A DNA stretch of 64,000 bases, taken from contig WVSL01000002.1 of assembly GCA_015689685.1 (NCBI GenBank), forward strand, positions 62,001 through 126,000, given 5' to 3'. The stretch is from Rhodobacterales bacterium HKCCE2091 (GTDB lineage: Bacteria; Pseudomonadota; Alphaproteobacteria; Rhodobacterales; Rhodobacteraceae). Under the pieces are notes generated by a model, which searched no databases, was not told the origin of the DNA, and saw only the letters and a program-made list of their open reading frames with translations. This document shows positions 43,173 through 51,678 of the stretch, piece by piece (position 1 is the stretch's first letter; the number at the start of each line of letters is the position of its first letter). The translations under genes and the position numbers were made by a program.

Positions 43173-44641
43173 ATTTCGTGAACGCAACACAGCAGGTCAT
43201 CGACGCCGGCACCGGCACCAGGGCACGCCCCATCGTCCGGGTGCTCGGCGCCGGCCCCGCGGGCCTCGCGGCGGCCTACACGCTCGCCAAGACCTCGAAG
43301 GCCTCGGTCGAGGTGCTCGACCGCGCGGCCTTCCCCGGCGGCAACGCCGCCTCGTTCCAGATCGAGGGCATCTGCTGCGACCTCGGCTCGCACCGGTTCC
43401 ACCCGGTCGCGGACCCCGAGGTGATGGCGGACGTCAAGGAACTCCTGGGCGACGACCTGCTTTTGCGGCCCCGCCACGGCCGTATCCGGCTTGGCGGGCG
43501 GTGGGTGCACTTCCCGCTCAAACCCGCAGACGCGATGCGTCGCCTGCCGCCGTCGTTCGTGGCCTCGCTGATGGGCGACATGGCGACCAAGCCCTTCCGC
43601 GGCAAGTCGCAGGGCGAGCCGACATTCTCCAGCGTGCTGAACGACGGGCTCGGCCCGACGATCTCGGACAACTTCTATTTTCCCTACGTCCGCAAGCTCT
43701 TCGGTCTCGACCCGGACGAGCTGGCCGTCACGCTGGCCGAACGGCGCGTGTCGGGAAGCTCGGTGTCGAAGATCCTGATGAAGATGGCGCGGATGCTGCC
43801 CGGGCTGGCCTCGCCCACCACCGGCAAGTTCTACTATCCCCGCCGCGGCTTCGGACAGATCGTGGAGGCGACCGAGGCCGCCGCCCGCCAGCACGGCGTC
43901 CGCTTCCGCTACGGCGCCGAGATCACCCGGATCGAGCGCGACGGCGGCCGCGTCCGCGCGGTCTGGACCCGCGAGGCCGAGGGCGAGGTGCGCCACGAGA
44001 GCGACCAGATCTTCTCCACCATCCCGCTCACGCGGCTGGTCAACATGATCGACCCGGCCCCGCCCGCCGAGATCCTCGAGGCCGCGGCCGGGATGCGGTT
44101 CCGCGGGATGATCCTGATCTACCTCGTGCTCGAGACCGACCAGTTCACGGAATACGACGCGCACTACTTCCCCGAGCTGTCGACCCCGCTAAGCCGGATG
44201 TCGGAGCCGAAGAACTACAACGCCGCGACCGAGCCGAAGGGCGTCACCGTCCTGTGCGCCGAGCTGCCCTCCGACCCCGGCGACCCGTGGTGGGACATGA
44301 CCGACGAGGAACTCGGCGAGGCCTACAAGGGCTGGCTGGCGGACCTCGACCTGCCGGTGACCGTTCCGGTCCGGCACTGCGAGACGCGGCGGCTCCGCCA
44401 GGCCTACCCGGTCTACGACCTCGGCTACGAGGAGCGGTTCGACCTGATAGACGAATGGCTCATGCGCCTCGACGGGATCCTGAACTTCGGCCGGCAGGGG
44501 CTGTTCGCCCACGACAACACCCACCACGCCTTCGCGATGGCCTACGCCGCCGCCGATGTCCTGCGCAGCGACGGCGGGATCGACAAGGACGCCTGGGCCG
44601 CGCACCGGGCCGAGTTCACCACGCACCGGGTCGAGGACTGA
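43169..44641 (+). CDS. FAD-dependent oxidoreductase, UDP-galactopyranose mutase/protoporphyrinogen oxidase-like
   Basis: A 490-residue flavoprotein. FAD-binding loop GAGPAGLAAAYTLAK near residues 28-42, GGNAASFQIEGICCDLGSHRFHP, and the C-terminal FAD motif GILNFGRQGLFAHDNTHHAFAMAYAAAD are visible. The layout matches amine-oxidase-fold enzymes that occur in glycan loci, some of which convert pyranose to furanose sugars or reduce polyprenols. It starts with GTG overlapping the previous stop (GTGA). Substrate is open. Confidence 0.78.
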   Translation: MNFVNATQQVIDAGTGTRARPIVRVLGAGPAGLAAAYTLAKTSKASVEVLDRAAFPGGNAASFQIEGICCDLGSHRFHPVADPEVMADVKELLGDDLLLRPRHGRIRLGGRWVHFPLKPADAMRRLPPSFVASLMGDMATKPFRGKSQGEPTFSSVLNDGLGPTISDNFYFPYVRKLFGLDPDELAVTLAERRVSGSSVSKILMKMARMLPGLASPTTGKFYYPRRGFGQIVEATEAAARQHGVRFRYGAEITRIERDGGRVRAVWTREAEGEVRHESDQIFSTIPLTRLVNMIDPAPPAEILEAAAGMRFRGMILIYLVLETDQFTEYDAHYFPELSTPLSRMSEPKNYNAATEPKGVTVLCAELPSDPGDPWWDMTDEELGEAYKGWLADLDLPVTVPVRHCETRRLRQAYPVYDLGYEERFDLIDEWLMRLDGILNFGRQGLFAHDNTHHAFAMAYAAADVLRSDGGIDKDAWAAHRAEFTTHRVED

Positions 44642-44644
44642 GGC

Positions 44645-45388
44645 TTGGCCGTGGACATCCTGATGTACCACTCGATATCGGATGCCGGCGGGCCGACCTC
44701 GATCCCCCCCGCGACGTTCGACTGGCAGATGGCGGCGCTGGCGGCGTCCGGCGTGCCGGTCCTGTCGCTCGACGACCTGCTCGCGCCGGGCGCACCGGAG
44801 CGGGCGGTCGCGATCACCTTCGACGACGCGTTCCAGGATTTCGCCCGCACCGCCTGGCCGATCCTGTCCCGCCACGGATTTCCCGCGACGGTCTACGTGC
44901 CGACGGGCCGCGTCGGCGGGGTCGAGGACTGGCGCGGGGCGGCCGAACCGCCGCGGCCGCTGATGGACTGGGCCACGATCCGCACGCTTTCGGCCGAGGG
45001 CGTGACCTTCGGCAGCCACACGGTCAGCCACCCCGATCTCCTGTCGCTCGACCGCGAGGCGCTGGTCGAGGAACTCGCCGCCTCGAAGGCGGAGCTGGAG
45101 GACCGGACCGGGCGCGCCGCCGACCACTTCGCCGCGCCCTACGGCCGGGACAGCGCGCCGGTGCGCGCCGCGGTGGCGGAACATTACCGCAGCGCCGCCG
45201 GCACCCGGCTCGGCTCCGTCGGCGCGGACGCGGACCGCTACGACCTGCCCCGGATCGAGATGTTCTACTACACCCGCCCCGGGCCGTGGCAGCGGCACCT
45301 GGCCGGGCGCGGGCGGGCGTATCTCGGCCTTCGCCGCGCGCTTCGGGCGGTCCGCGACCGCACCTCGCGCCCGTGGGAGCGCGCATGA
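44645..45388 (+). CDS. polysaccharide deacetylase (NodB-type)
   Basis: A 247-residue NodB-homology deacetylase. VDILMYHSISD, then the Asp-Asp motif AITFDDAFQDF and the metal-binding HxxxH motif GSHTVSHPDLL are present, followed by APYGRDSAPVR. It would remove N- or O-acetyl groups from a sugar. No signal peptide is visible, so it may act on a lipid-linked intermediate in the cytoplasm. The start is TTG 44645 (or GTG 44651); no ATG precedes the first strand. It is coupled to the GMC oxidoreductase by ATGA. Confidence 0.83.
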   Translation: MAVDILMYHSISDAGGPTSIPPATFDWQMAALAASGVPVLSLDDLLAPGAPERAVAITFDDAFQDFARTAWPILSRHGFPATVYVPTGRVGGVEDWRGAAEPPRPLMDWATIRTLSAEGVTFGSHTVSHPDLLSLDREALVEELAASKAELEDRTGRAADHFAAPYGRDSAPVRAAVAEHYRSAAGTRLGSVGADADRYDLPRIEMFYYTRPGPWQRHLAGRGRAYLGLRRALRAVRDRTSRPWERA

Positions 45389-46983
45389 TCACCGACCTGC
45401 GCAGCCTGCCCGAGGGCGAACAATTCGACGCCGACATCGCGATCATCGGCGCCGGTGCCGCGGGCATGACGATGGCCCGGCGGCTGTCGGGCACGCGGCT
45501 GAAGGTGCTGGTGCTGGAATCCGGCGGCAACGGGCTCGATACCGCGGTGCAGGACCTGCACGCGGGATCGCAGTCGGGCCTGCCCTACTTCCCGCTCCAC
45601 GAGTCGCGCTACCGGATGCTCGGCGGGTCGACCTACCGGTGGGGATCGCGTTCCGCCCCGTTCCAGCCCGTCGATCTCGGCCCGCGGCCCTGGCTCGGCC
45701 TCGACGGCTGGCCGATCGACCGCGCGACCCTCGACCCGCACTACGCCCGCGTGCCGGAGCTTCTGCGCCTGATCTCCCCGTTCGACAACGAGGACGTGCC
45801 GTGGGACCGGTTCGCGGTCACCCCGCACGGCTTCGACGACGCGCTCCTGCGCTACCACGGGTTCCAGTTCGGCAAGAACCTCCTGTTCGGGGAGGTGTTC
45901 GGGAACGAGCTGAAGGCGGCGGAGAACGTCACCGTCCTGCTCAACGCCACCGTCACGGGCATCCGCGCGACCGAGCGCGGCGACCACGTCGACCGGCTGG
46001 ACCTGTCCACGCTCGACGGCCGCAGGCACGTCGCCACCGCCCGGCGCTACGTCCTCGCCACCGGCGGGATCGAGAACGCCCGGCTCCTGCTCCTGTCCGA
46101 CGACGTGAGCCCGGCAGGGCTCGGCAACGGGCACGACCACGTCGGGCGGTATTTCATGGAACACCCGACCGCCTCGGCCGGGACCGTCGCCAGCCCCGAC
46201 CCGCAGGCGCTGCACGACGTGTTCTCGCCGGGGTTGCTGTCTGGGCGGCTGGTCGAGGTCTGCCTGACCCCGTCGCGCGCGCTGATGGAGCAGAGGGCGA
46301 TCCTGAACGCCAACGCCGCCACCCGGCTCGACGTGGGCGAGGATCCGACCCAGGCCCTGCGCGAGATCCTGTGGAACATGCGGTCGCGCCGGATCCCGAT
46401 GAACCTCGGCTGGTATCGCCGCAACGCCTGGCTCGGCCAGCGGGTGCGGACGATCCTGCGTCGGCCGTGGTCGATCCCGGCGAACGCGATCCGCCACGCG
46501 CTCGGCCGGCCGAAGCGGTTCAGCATCCGGTCCGTGCGGCTGGAACTGCGCGGCGAGCAGATGCCGAACCCGGACAGCCGCGTGACGCTCGGGCCTGAAC
46601 GGGACGCGCTCGGCCAGCGCCGCGCGCACCTGCACTGGGCCCTGGGCGAGACCGACTGGCGCACGATGAAGGTGATGGCGGAAACCGTGGACGCGGAGTT
46701 GCAACGGCTCGGCCTCGGCCGCCTCGACCCCGCGCCGTGGATCGCGGGCGACGCCCCGGCCTGGCCCGACGACCTGGTCGGCGGGCATCACCACATGGGC
46801 ACGACCCGCATGTCCGACCGGCCCGAGGACGGGGTGGTGGACAGCGACCTGAAATGCCACGGCATCGACAACCTCTGGATCGCCGGGTCCTCGGTGTTCC
46901 CGACCGCCTCCCACGTCAACCCGACGATGACCGTGCTGGCGCTCAGCCTGCGGCTCGCCGACCACCTGGAGGCGGCGGCATGA
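45385..46983 (+). CDS. GMC-family FAD oxidoreductase
   Basis: A 532-residue flavin oxidoreductase. The dinucleotide loop is IAIIGAGAAGMTMARRLSG, with MLGGSTYRWGSRS and YVLATGGIENARLLLLS in the middle. The C-terminal GMC region has GGHHHMGTTRM and ASHVNPTMTVLALSLRLADH with the His/Asn active-site pair. Such enzymes oxidise alcohols, including sugar hydroxyls (compare pyranose and gluconate dehydrogenases). It may oxidise a residue in the glycan. It is coupled on both sides by ATGA overlaps. Confidence 0.84.
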   Translation: MITDLRSLPEGEQFDADIAIIGAGAAGMTMARRLSGTRLKVLVLESGGNGLDTAVQDLHAGSQSGLPYFPLHESRYRMLGGSTYRWGSRSAPFQPVDLGPRPWLGLDGWPIDRATLDPHYARVPELLRLISPFDNEDVPWDRFAVTPHGFDDALLRYHGFQFGKNLLFGEVFGNELKAAENVTVLLNATVTGIRATERGDHVDRLDLSTLDGRRHVATARRYVLATGGIENARLLLLSDDVSPAGLGNGHDHVGRYFMEHPTASAGTVASPDPQALHDVFSPGLLSGRLVEVCLTPSRALMEQRAILNANAATRLDVGEDPTQALREILWNMRSRRIPMNLGWYRRNAWLGQRVRTILRRPWSIPANAIRHALGRPKRFSIRSVRLELRGEQMPNPDSRVTLGPERDALGQRRAHLHWALGETDWRTMKVMAETVDAELQRLGLGRLDPAPWIAGDAPAWPDDLVGGHHHMGTTRMSDRPEDGVVDSDLKCHGIDNLWIAGSSVFPTASHVNPTMTVLALSLRLADHLEAAA

Positions 46984-47747
46984 GCATGGACACGCTGCCC
47001 CGCCGGATCGCCCGCGCGCTGGTCCCCGCCTCGGCGCGGGACCGGATCACCGCGTTCCGCCGCCGCAACCGCCTGCAATGGCCGCGCGCGGGCACGATCG
47101 ACTTCGGCGGGTTCGACCGGCTACGGCCGGTGTCGGACGTGTTCGGCTACGACCGCGGCCGCCCGATCGACCGCTACTACATCGAGGCCTTCCTCGCCGC
47201 CCATGCCGCGGACATCACCGGCCGCTGCCTGGAACTCGGAGACCCGGCCTATACCGAACGCTTCGGGCGGAACGTGACGAAGGCGGACGTCCTGCATTAC
47301 GTCGATGGCAATCCGCAGGCGACAATCGTGGGCGACCTGACCGACGCGCCGCACATCCCGTCCGACAGCTTCGACTGCATCATCTTCACCCAGACCGTGC
47401 AGATGATCTACGACCCCCGGCCCGCCTTCGGGACGCTGCACCGCATCCTCAAGCCGGGCGGCGTCGCGCTCGTCACCTCGGCAGGGATCGCCAAGATCGG
47501 CCGCAGGCTCGGCCGCGACGACTGGGGCGAGTACTGGCACTTCACGCAGCAGTCCATGACCCGGATGGCCGGCGAGATCTGGGGGCCGGACCAGGTCGAG
47601 GTCACCACCTACGGCAACGTCATGAGCGCCTGCGCCTTCCTGCAGGGGCTCGCTGCGGAGGAACTGGAGCCGCACCATCTCGACACCCGCGACGAGGATT
47701 TCGAGGTCATCGTCGCGGCCCGGCTGCAAAAGGCGGGCGCGACATGA
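46980..47747 (+). CDS. SAM-dependent methyltransferase
   Basis: A 255-residue methyltransferase-like protein. The SAM-binding strand is GRCLELGDPAYTERFG, followed by DLTDAPHIPSDSFDCIIFTQTVQMIYDPRPAFGTLHRILKPGGVALVTSAG, the class I core (methyltransf_11 type). The N-terminal 60 residues are basic and differ from the core. It may O-methylate a sugar. The start overlaps the GMC stop, and the stop overlaps the pyruvyltransferase start. ATG 46986 is an alternative. Confidence 0.8.
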   Translation: MSMDTLPRRIARALVPASARDRITAFRRRNRLQWPRAGTIDFGGFDRLRPVSDVFGYDRGRPIDRYYIEAFLAAHAADITGRCLELGDPAYTERFGRNVTKADVLHYVDGNPQATIVGDLTDAPHIPSDSFDCIIFTQTVQMIYDPRPAFGTLHRILKPGGVALVTSAGIAKIGRRLGRDDWGEYWHFTQQSMTRMAGEIWGPDQVEVTTYGNVMSACAFLQGLAAEELEPHHLDTRDEDFEVIVAARLQKAGAT

Positions 47748-48688
47748 GACGGATCGCGGTGCTCGACACGGCCACGGCCTCCACCAACCTCGGCGACCAG
47801 ATCATCATGGACGCCGCGCGGAAGGTGGTCGACGAGCTGTTCCCCGACGCCTTCCACCATTCGGTCGCGAGCCACGACTACATGGGCGCAAAGGGGCGCG
47901 GGCTGGTCGGCGGGGCCGAGGTCGCGGTGGCCTGCGGAACCAACCTCCTGTCCTCGCGCATGTGGATCCGGTCGCCGTGGAAGCTGCGCCCGCGCGACGC
48001 GTTCCTGCCCGGCAACGTGGTGCTGATGGGCTGCGGCTGGTACCAGTACCAGCGCCGCCCCGACGCCTATTCCCGCTGGCTCCTGCGGCGGGTCCTGTCG
48101 GGGCATCACCTGCACGCCGTCCGCGACAGCTATTCGCTGAGGAACCTGGAACGGATCGGGATCACCAACGTCGTCAACACCGGCTGCCCGACCCTGTGGG
48201 ACCTGACGCCCGAGGATACCGCGAGGCTGCCGAAGACCCGCGCGGCCGAGGTCGTGACGACCGTCAACGTGCATTTCCGCGATCCCGCCGCCGACAGGGC
48301 GATGTTCGACACGCTCGCGGCGCGCTACGACCGGGTCCATCTCTGGGTCCAGCACGCCGACGACCTTGACTACGCGAAGGGGCTCGGCGCCGCGTTCGAG
48401 ATTGTGCCGCCTTCGCTCGGCGCCCTCGACCGGCTGCTGGCCGGGCACCCCTCGCTCGATTACGTCGGCAACCGGCTGCACGGCGGCATCCGCGCGCTTC
48501 AGCACGGCCGCCGGGCGGTGATCCTCGAAGTCGACAACCGCGCGACCGAGATGGGCCGCGACTTCGGCCTGCCGACGCTCGCCCGGTCCGAGATCGCCCG
48601 GCTCGGCCCGATGCTGGACGCCCCGCTGGACATCCGCGTGACACCGCCGATGGAGGCGGTCGCGCGGTGGAAGGGGCAGTTCGCATGA
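47744..48688 (+). CDS. polysaccharide pyruvyltransferase family protein
   Basis: A 314-residue PF04230-type protein. The start MRRIAVLDTATASTNLGDQIIMDAARKVVDELF has the NLGDQII core; LMGCGWYQYQRRPDAYSRWLLRRVLSGHHLHAVRDSYSLRNLERIG and the late YVGNRLHGGIRAL are the conserved blocks. It would add a pyruvate ketal or a related phosphoenolpyruvate-derived group. It is distant from the ExoV-like copy at 6.3 kb, which suggests a different acceptor. Coupled on both sides by overlapping start and stop codons. Confidence 0.8.
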   Translation: MRRIAVLDTATASTNLGDQIIMDAARKVVDELFPDAFHHSVASHDYMGAKGRGLVGGAEVAVACGTNLLSSRMWIRSPWKLRPRDAFLPGNVVLMGCGWYQYQRRPDAYSRWLLRRVLSGHHLHAVRDSYSLRNLERIGITNVVNTGCPTLWDLTPEDTARLPKTRAAEVVTTVNVHFRDPAADRAMFDTLAARYDRVHLWVQHADDLDYAKGLGAAFEIVPPSLGALDRLLAGHPSLDYVGNRLHGGIRALQHGRRAVILEVDNRATEMGRDFGLPTLARSEIARLGPMLDAPLDIRVTPPMEAVARWKGQFA

Positions 48689-50139
48689 GACGCGACGCGC
48701 TCATCCTCCTCGCCATCACGGTGCTCGCGGCGGCGCTGCGGCTCTACCGGCTCGACAGCGGGCTTTGGTACGACGAGGTCCTGACACTGGTCGATTTCGT
48801 CCGACTGCCGGTGAACGAGATCGTCACCACCTACACTTCGCTCAACAACCACGTCCTGTTCACGCTGCAGGCCCATGCCTCGGTCGCGCTGTTCGGAGAG
48901 AGCGCTTGGGCGGTGCGGCTTCCGGCGGCGATCTTCGGCATCGCCACCGTGCCGCTGACCTGGCTTCTCGTGCGGCGGATCGGCGCGCCGATGGCCTGGG
49001 CGCATGTCACCGCGCTGCTCGTGGCGGTGAACTACCACCACATCTGGTTCTCGCAGAACGCCCGCGGCTATACCGGGCTGGTGTTCTGGTGCCTCGCGGC
49101 GACGATCTGCTTCGTCGAGGGCGGGCGGCGGCCGGACTGGCGGCCGTGGCTCTGGTTCTCGCTCGCGGCCGCGGCGGCGCTCTACACTCACCTGTCGGCT
49201 GCGTTCTTCCTGATCGGACTCGCGCTGGTCTACCTCGTCTTCGCGGTCGCGCGCCGCCCCGCCCTGCCCGGCCTCGCCTCGGCCATGCCGCTGATCGCCC
49301 TGCCGCTGACCGCGCTCTTCGTCCTCCTGGCCTACGCGCCGATGATCCCCGACATGATCGCCGCCTTCTCGGAGGTCGCGGCACCCGAGGCGAATACCGC
49401 CACCGGCGAGGAGGCGATGGCGGTCTGGCGAAGCCCGATCTGGACTCTGCTCGAGATCCTCCGCAGCCTGCCCTTGCCGCTGCCGCTGACGCTGGTGGCG
49501 CTTCCGGTGCTGCTCCTCGTCTTCGGCCTCGGGTTCTGGCGGGTCTGGCGTCTGCACCCGCCCGTGGCGCTCTTGGTCCCGGCCAGCATCGCGGTCACCT
49601 TCGCGATCCTCACGGCGGGCGGGATGCGGCTCTGGCCGCGCTACTTCATCGTCGACCTGCCGCTCCTGCTGCTGTTCGCCACCGCCGGCGCCGCGGGTCT
49701 CGCCGCACTCCTGGGCCGCATCCGCCTGCCCGCGCGGGGCCTGACCGTGGCGTTCTGGACGCTCGGCATCGCGGCCTCGACAGTCTGGGCGGCGAAGAAC
49801 TACACTGCCCCCAAGCAGGATTTCGCGGGCGCCGTCGCGCTGGTGGAGGCCGAAAGCGGGCCCGGCGCGGTCCGCGCGAGCCTGGGGCTCGCGGCCACGC
49901 CGATCTCGGCCTACTTCGCCCCGGACTGGGACGTGCTCGACAGCCCCGCCGAACTCGACGCCGCGCTGTCCGGCGCAGCGGAGGTCTGGATCGTCTGGGC
50001 CTTCGACGACCACACGCGCGACACGCGGCCCGAGATCATGGAACGGATCGACCGGGACTTCGACCGCGTCGCCCGCCTGCCAGGAACGCTCGGCGGCGGA
50101 TCCGTCTACGTGGCGCGATCGCGGGAGACCGGTACATGA
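48685..50139 (+). CDS. GT-C membrane glycosyltransferase, GT39/ArnT-like
   Basis: A 484-residue protein with about eleven hydrophobic segments. After helix 1 comes the acidic signature LDSGLWYDEVLT, the DE motif in the first periplasmic loop of PMT/ArnT-type enzymes. AVRLPAAIFGIATVPLTWLLVRRIG and WFSQNARGYTGL match the family. It would transfer a sugar from polyprenyl phosphate, possibly loaded by the GtrB-like enzyme, to a periplasmic acceptor. The C-terminal periplasmic domain is soluble. It overlaps the pyruvyltransferase stop. Confidence 0.82.
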   Translation: MRRDALILLAITVLAAALRLYRLDSGLWYDEVLTLVDFVRLPVNEIVTTYTSLNNHVLFTLQAHASVALFGESAWAVRLPAAIFGIATVPLTWLLVRRIGAPMAWAHVTALLVAVNYHHIWFSQNARGYTGLVFWCLAATICFVEGGRRPDWRPWLWFSLAAAAALYTHLSAAFFLIGLALVYLVFAVARRPALPGLASAMPLIALPLTALFVLLAYAPMIPDMIAAFSEVAAPEANTATGEEAMAVWRSPIWTLLEILRSLPLPLPLTLVALPVLLLVFGLGFWRVWRLHPPVALLVPASIAVTFAILTAGGMRLWPRYFIVDLPLLLLFATAGAAGLAALLGRIRLPARGLTVAFWTLGIAASTVWAAKNYTAPKQDFAGAVALVEAESGPGAVRASLGLAATPISAYFAPDWDVLDSPAELDAALSGAAEVWIVWAFDDHTRDTRPEIMERIDRDFDRVARLPGTLGGGSVYVARSRETGT

Positions 50140-50254
50140 CCGCGCCGCGCCGATACCGAACCCCGCCGACCGGCCCCGTGCCGCGGCACCCTGCCCGGCC
50201 GCCGTGCCGGACGCCTTCCGACCTTCGCTCATTCTCGAGAAAGGAGCATACCGA

Positions 50255-51661
50255 ATGACTGTCAATGCTGCACCGAGCTCCGACGCCGCCGCGCCCGTGA
50301 TCGACCTCGACGCCATCGTCACGCGGGCCGAGCACTACCTGCTCGACGACCACGCCATGAAGGACGAGCTGATGGCGAAGATCGAGACGGCGTTCCTCGA
50401 CGGGATCGAGAAGTTCGCCGGTCCCGAGGCCCGCAAGGGCGTCGAGCGCGACGGGCTGCGGATGATCCACGAACACTTCCCGGTCGAAAAGGTCCGGCTG
50501 CTGGAACACTACCTGCTGTCGACCCTGCGCGACGACCTCTATTACTGGTCCTTCAAGGTCGGCCGGGAAACCCTTGGGATAGATCACGAATTCTTCGTCG
50601 ACCACCTGATCGTGATCCGCATCCACTACCCCCACCTCGTCGCCCGCAAGGCCCGCGCCGACGCGATCGAGAAGCCGCCCTACCCGGTGACCGAGCGGAT
50701 GCGGCTCGGCCTCGCGGCGCTGCGCAATCCCAAGATGCTGTTCTACTCCGGCCGCCGGGCGCTGGCGAAGAAGATGGAGGAACGGCGCGAGCAGAAATCC
50801 CACGCCTACGACGCGAAGAAGACCCACGGGAACCTCGCCATCCCGGCCCGCGCCCACGGCGCGCATGTCGACACCTGGTACGGGCATTCCTACGACGGCA
50901 TCAACCTGTGGCTGTCCATCGACGGGGTGAACGAGGGCAACACCGTCATCCTCTACCCCGAGATGTGGGGCCAGAAGGTCGAGTTCAACCCGGTCTCGAT
51001 GTACCTCGCCGAGGGTCAACCGACGCCGAAACCCCTGAAATACGCGATGAAACCGGGCCAGCTTCTCGTGCTGAACCCCGAGATGCTGCACGGCACGCAG
51101 GTCAACATCTCGGACGAGACGCGGGTGGCGCTGACCACGCGGATCAACCCGTTCAAGCCGCGCTTCGCGAAGGAGGCGCCATTCCATTTCGAGTACTGGT
51201 ATTCCTCCGAGGACCTCGAGCAAAAGCGGTGGGGCCGGATGAGCGTCTTTCCCCACACGGAGTACCAGGGCAAGCCGTCCTGGACCGAGGGCGAGCCCTA
51301 CCGCCACGACAACGAGGTGCGGGTCAGCCTCGACACGCCGCTGGAACGGGGCACGCCGCTCGACATCGCGGCCGCCGCGGACCTGCCGGAGGGCTACCGG
51401 ATGATCGTCGACCTGCCGAACGCGAAGGCGATGATCTGGCGGACCCCGTCCGGCCTGCGCGCCTATTCGCGCATGTGCCCGCACATGGCGATCGACCTCG
51501 CCGACGGCTACCACGACGGGCAGGAGGTGTTCTGCCCCGGTCACGGCATGGCCTTCGACGTTGAGACCGGCGATTCCTCCTGCGACGCGTTCAAGCTGCG
51601 CCAGTTCGACGCGACCGAGGAAGGCGGCCGCATCCTGCTCAGTCGGCGCGGCACGGACTGA
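50255..51661 (+). CDS. fused Fe(II)/2-oxoglutarate oxygenase-like and Rieske [2Fe-2S] protein
   Basis: A 468-residue protein joining two redox modules. Residues about 110-300 resemble a double-stranded beta-helix oxygenase (PhyH-like): HxD at His204-Val-Asp206, distal His279 (EMLHGTQ) and a candidate 2-oxoglutarate-binding Arg290 or Arg296. Residues about 370-468 form a Rieske domain with Cys408-Pro-His410 and Cys427-Pro-Gly-His430. True Rieske oxygenases use a different catalytic fold, so this pairing is unusual. ATG 50255 has AAGGAG upstream. It may hydroxylate or desaturate a sugar or lipid of the second glycan locus. Confidence 0.78.
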   Translation: MTVNAAPSSDAAAPVIDLDAIVTRAEHYLLDDHAMKDELMAKIETAFLDGIEKFAGPEARKGVERDGLRMIHEHFPVEKVRLLEHYLLSTLRDDLYYWSFKVGRETLGIDHEFFVDHLIVIRIHYPHLVARKARADAIEKPPYPVTERMRLGLAALRNPKMLFYSGRRALAKKMEERREQKSHAYDAKKTHGNLAIPARAHGAHVDTWYGHSYDGINLWLSIDGVNEGNTVILYPEMWGQKVEFNPVSMYLAEGQPTPKPLKYAMKPGQLLVLNPEMLHGTQVNISDETRVALTTRINPFKPRFAKEAPFHFEYWYSSEDLEQKRWGRMSVFPHTEYQGKPSWTEGEPYRHDNEVRVSLDTPLERGTPLDIAAAADLPEGYRMIVDLPNAKAMIWRTPSGLRAYSRMCPHMAIDLADGYHDGQEVFCPGHGMAFDVETGDSSCDAFKLRQFDATEEGGRILLSRRGTD

Positions 51662-51678
51662 GGCCGGGGCCGCCCGCC

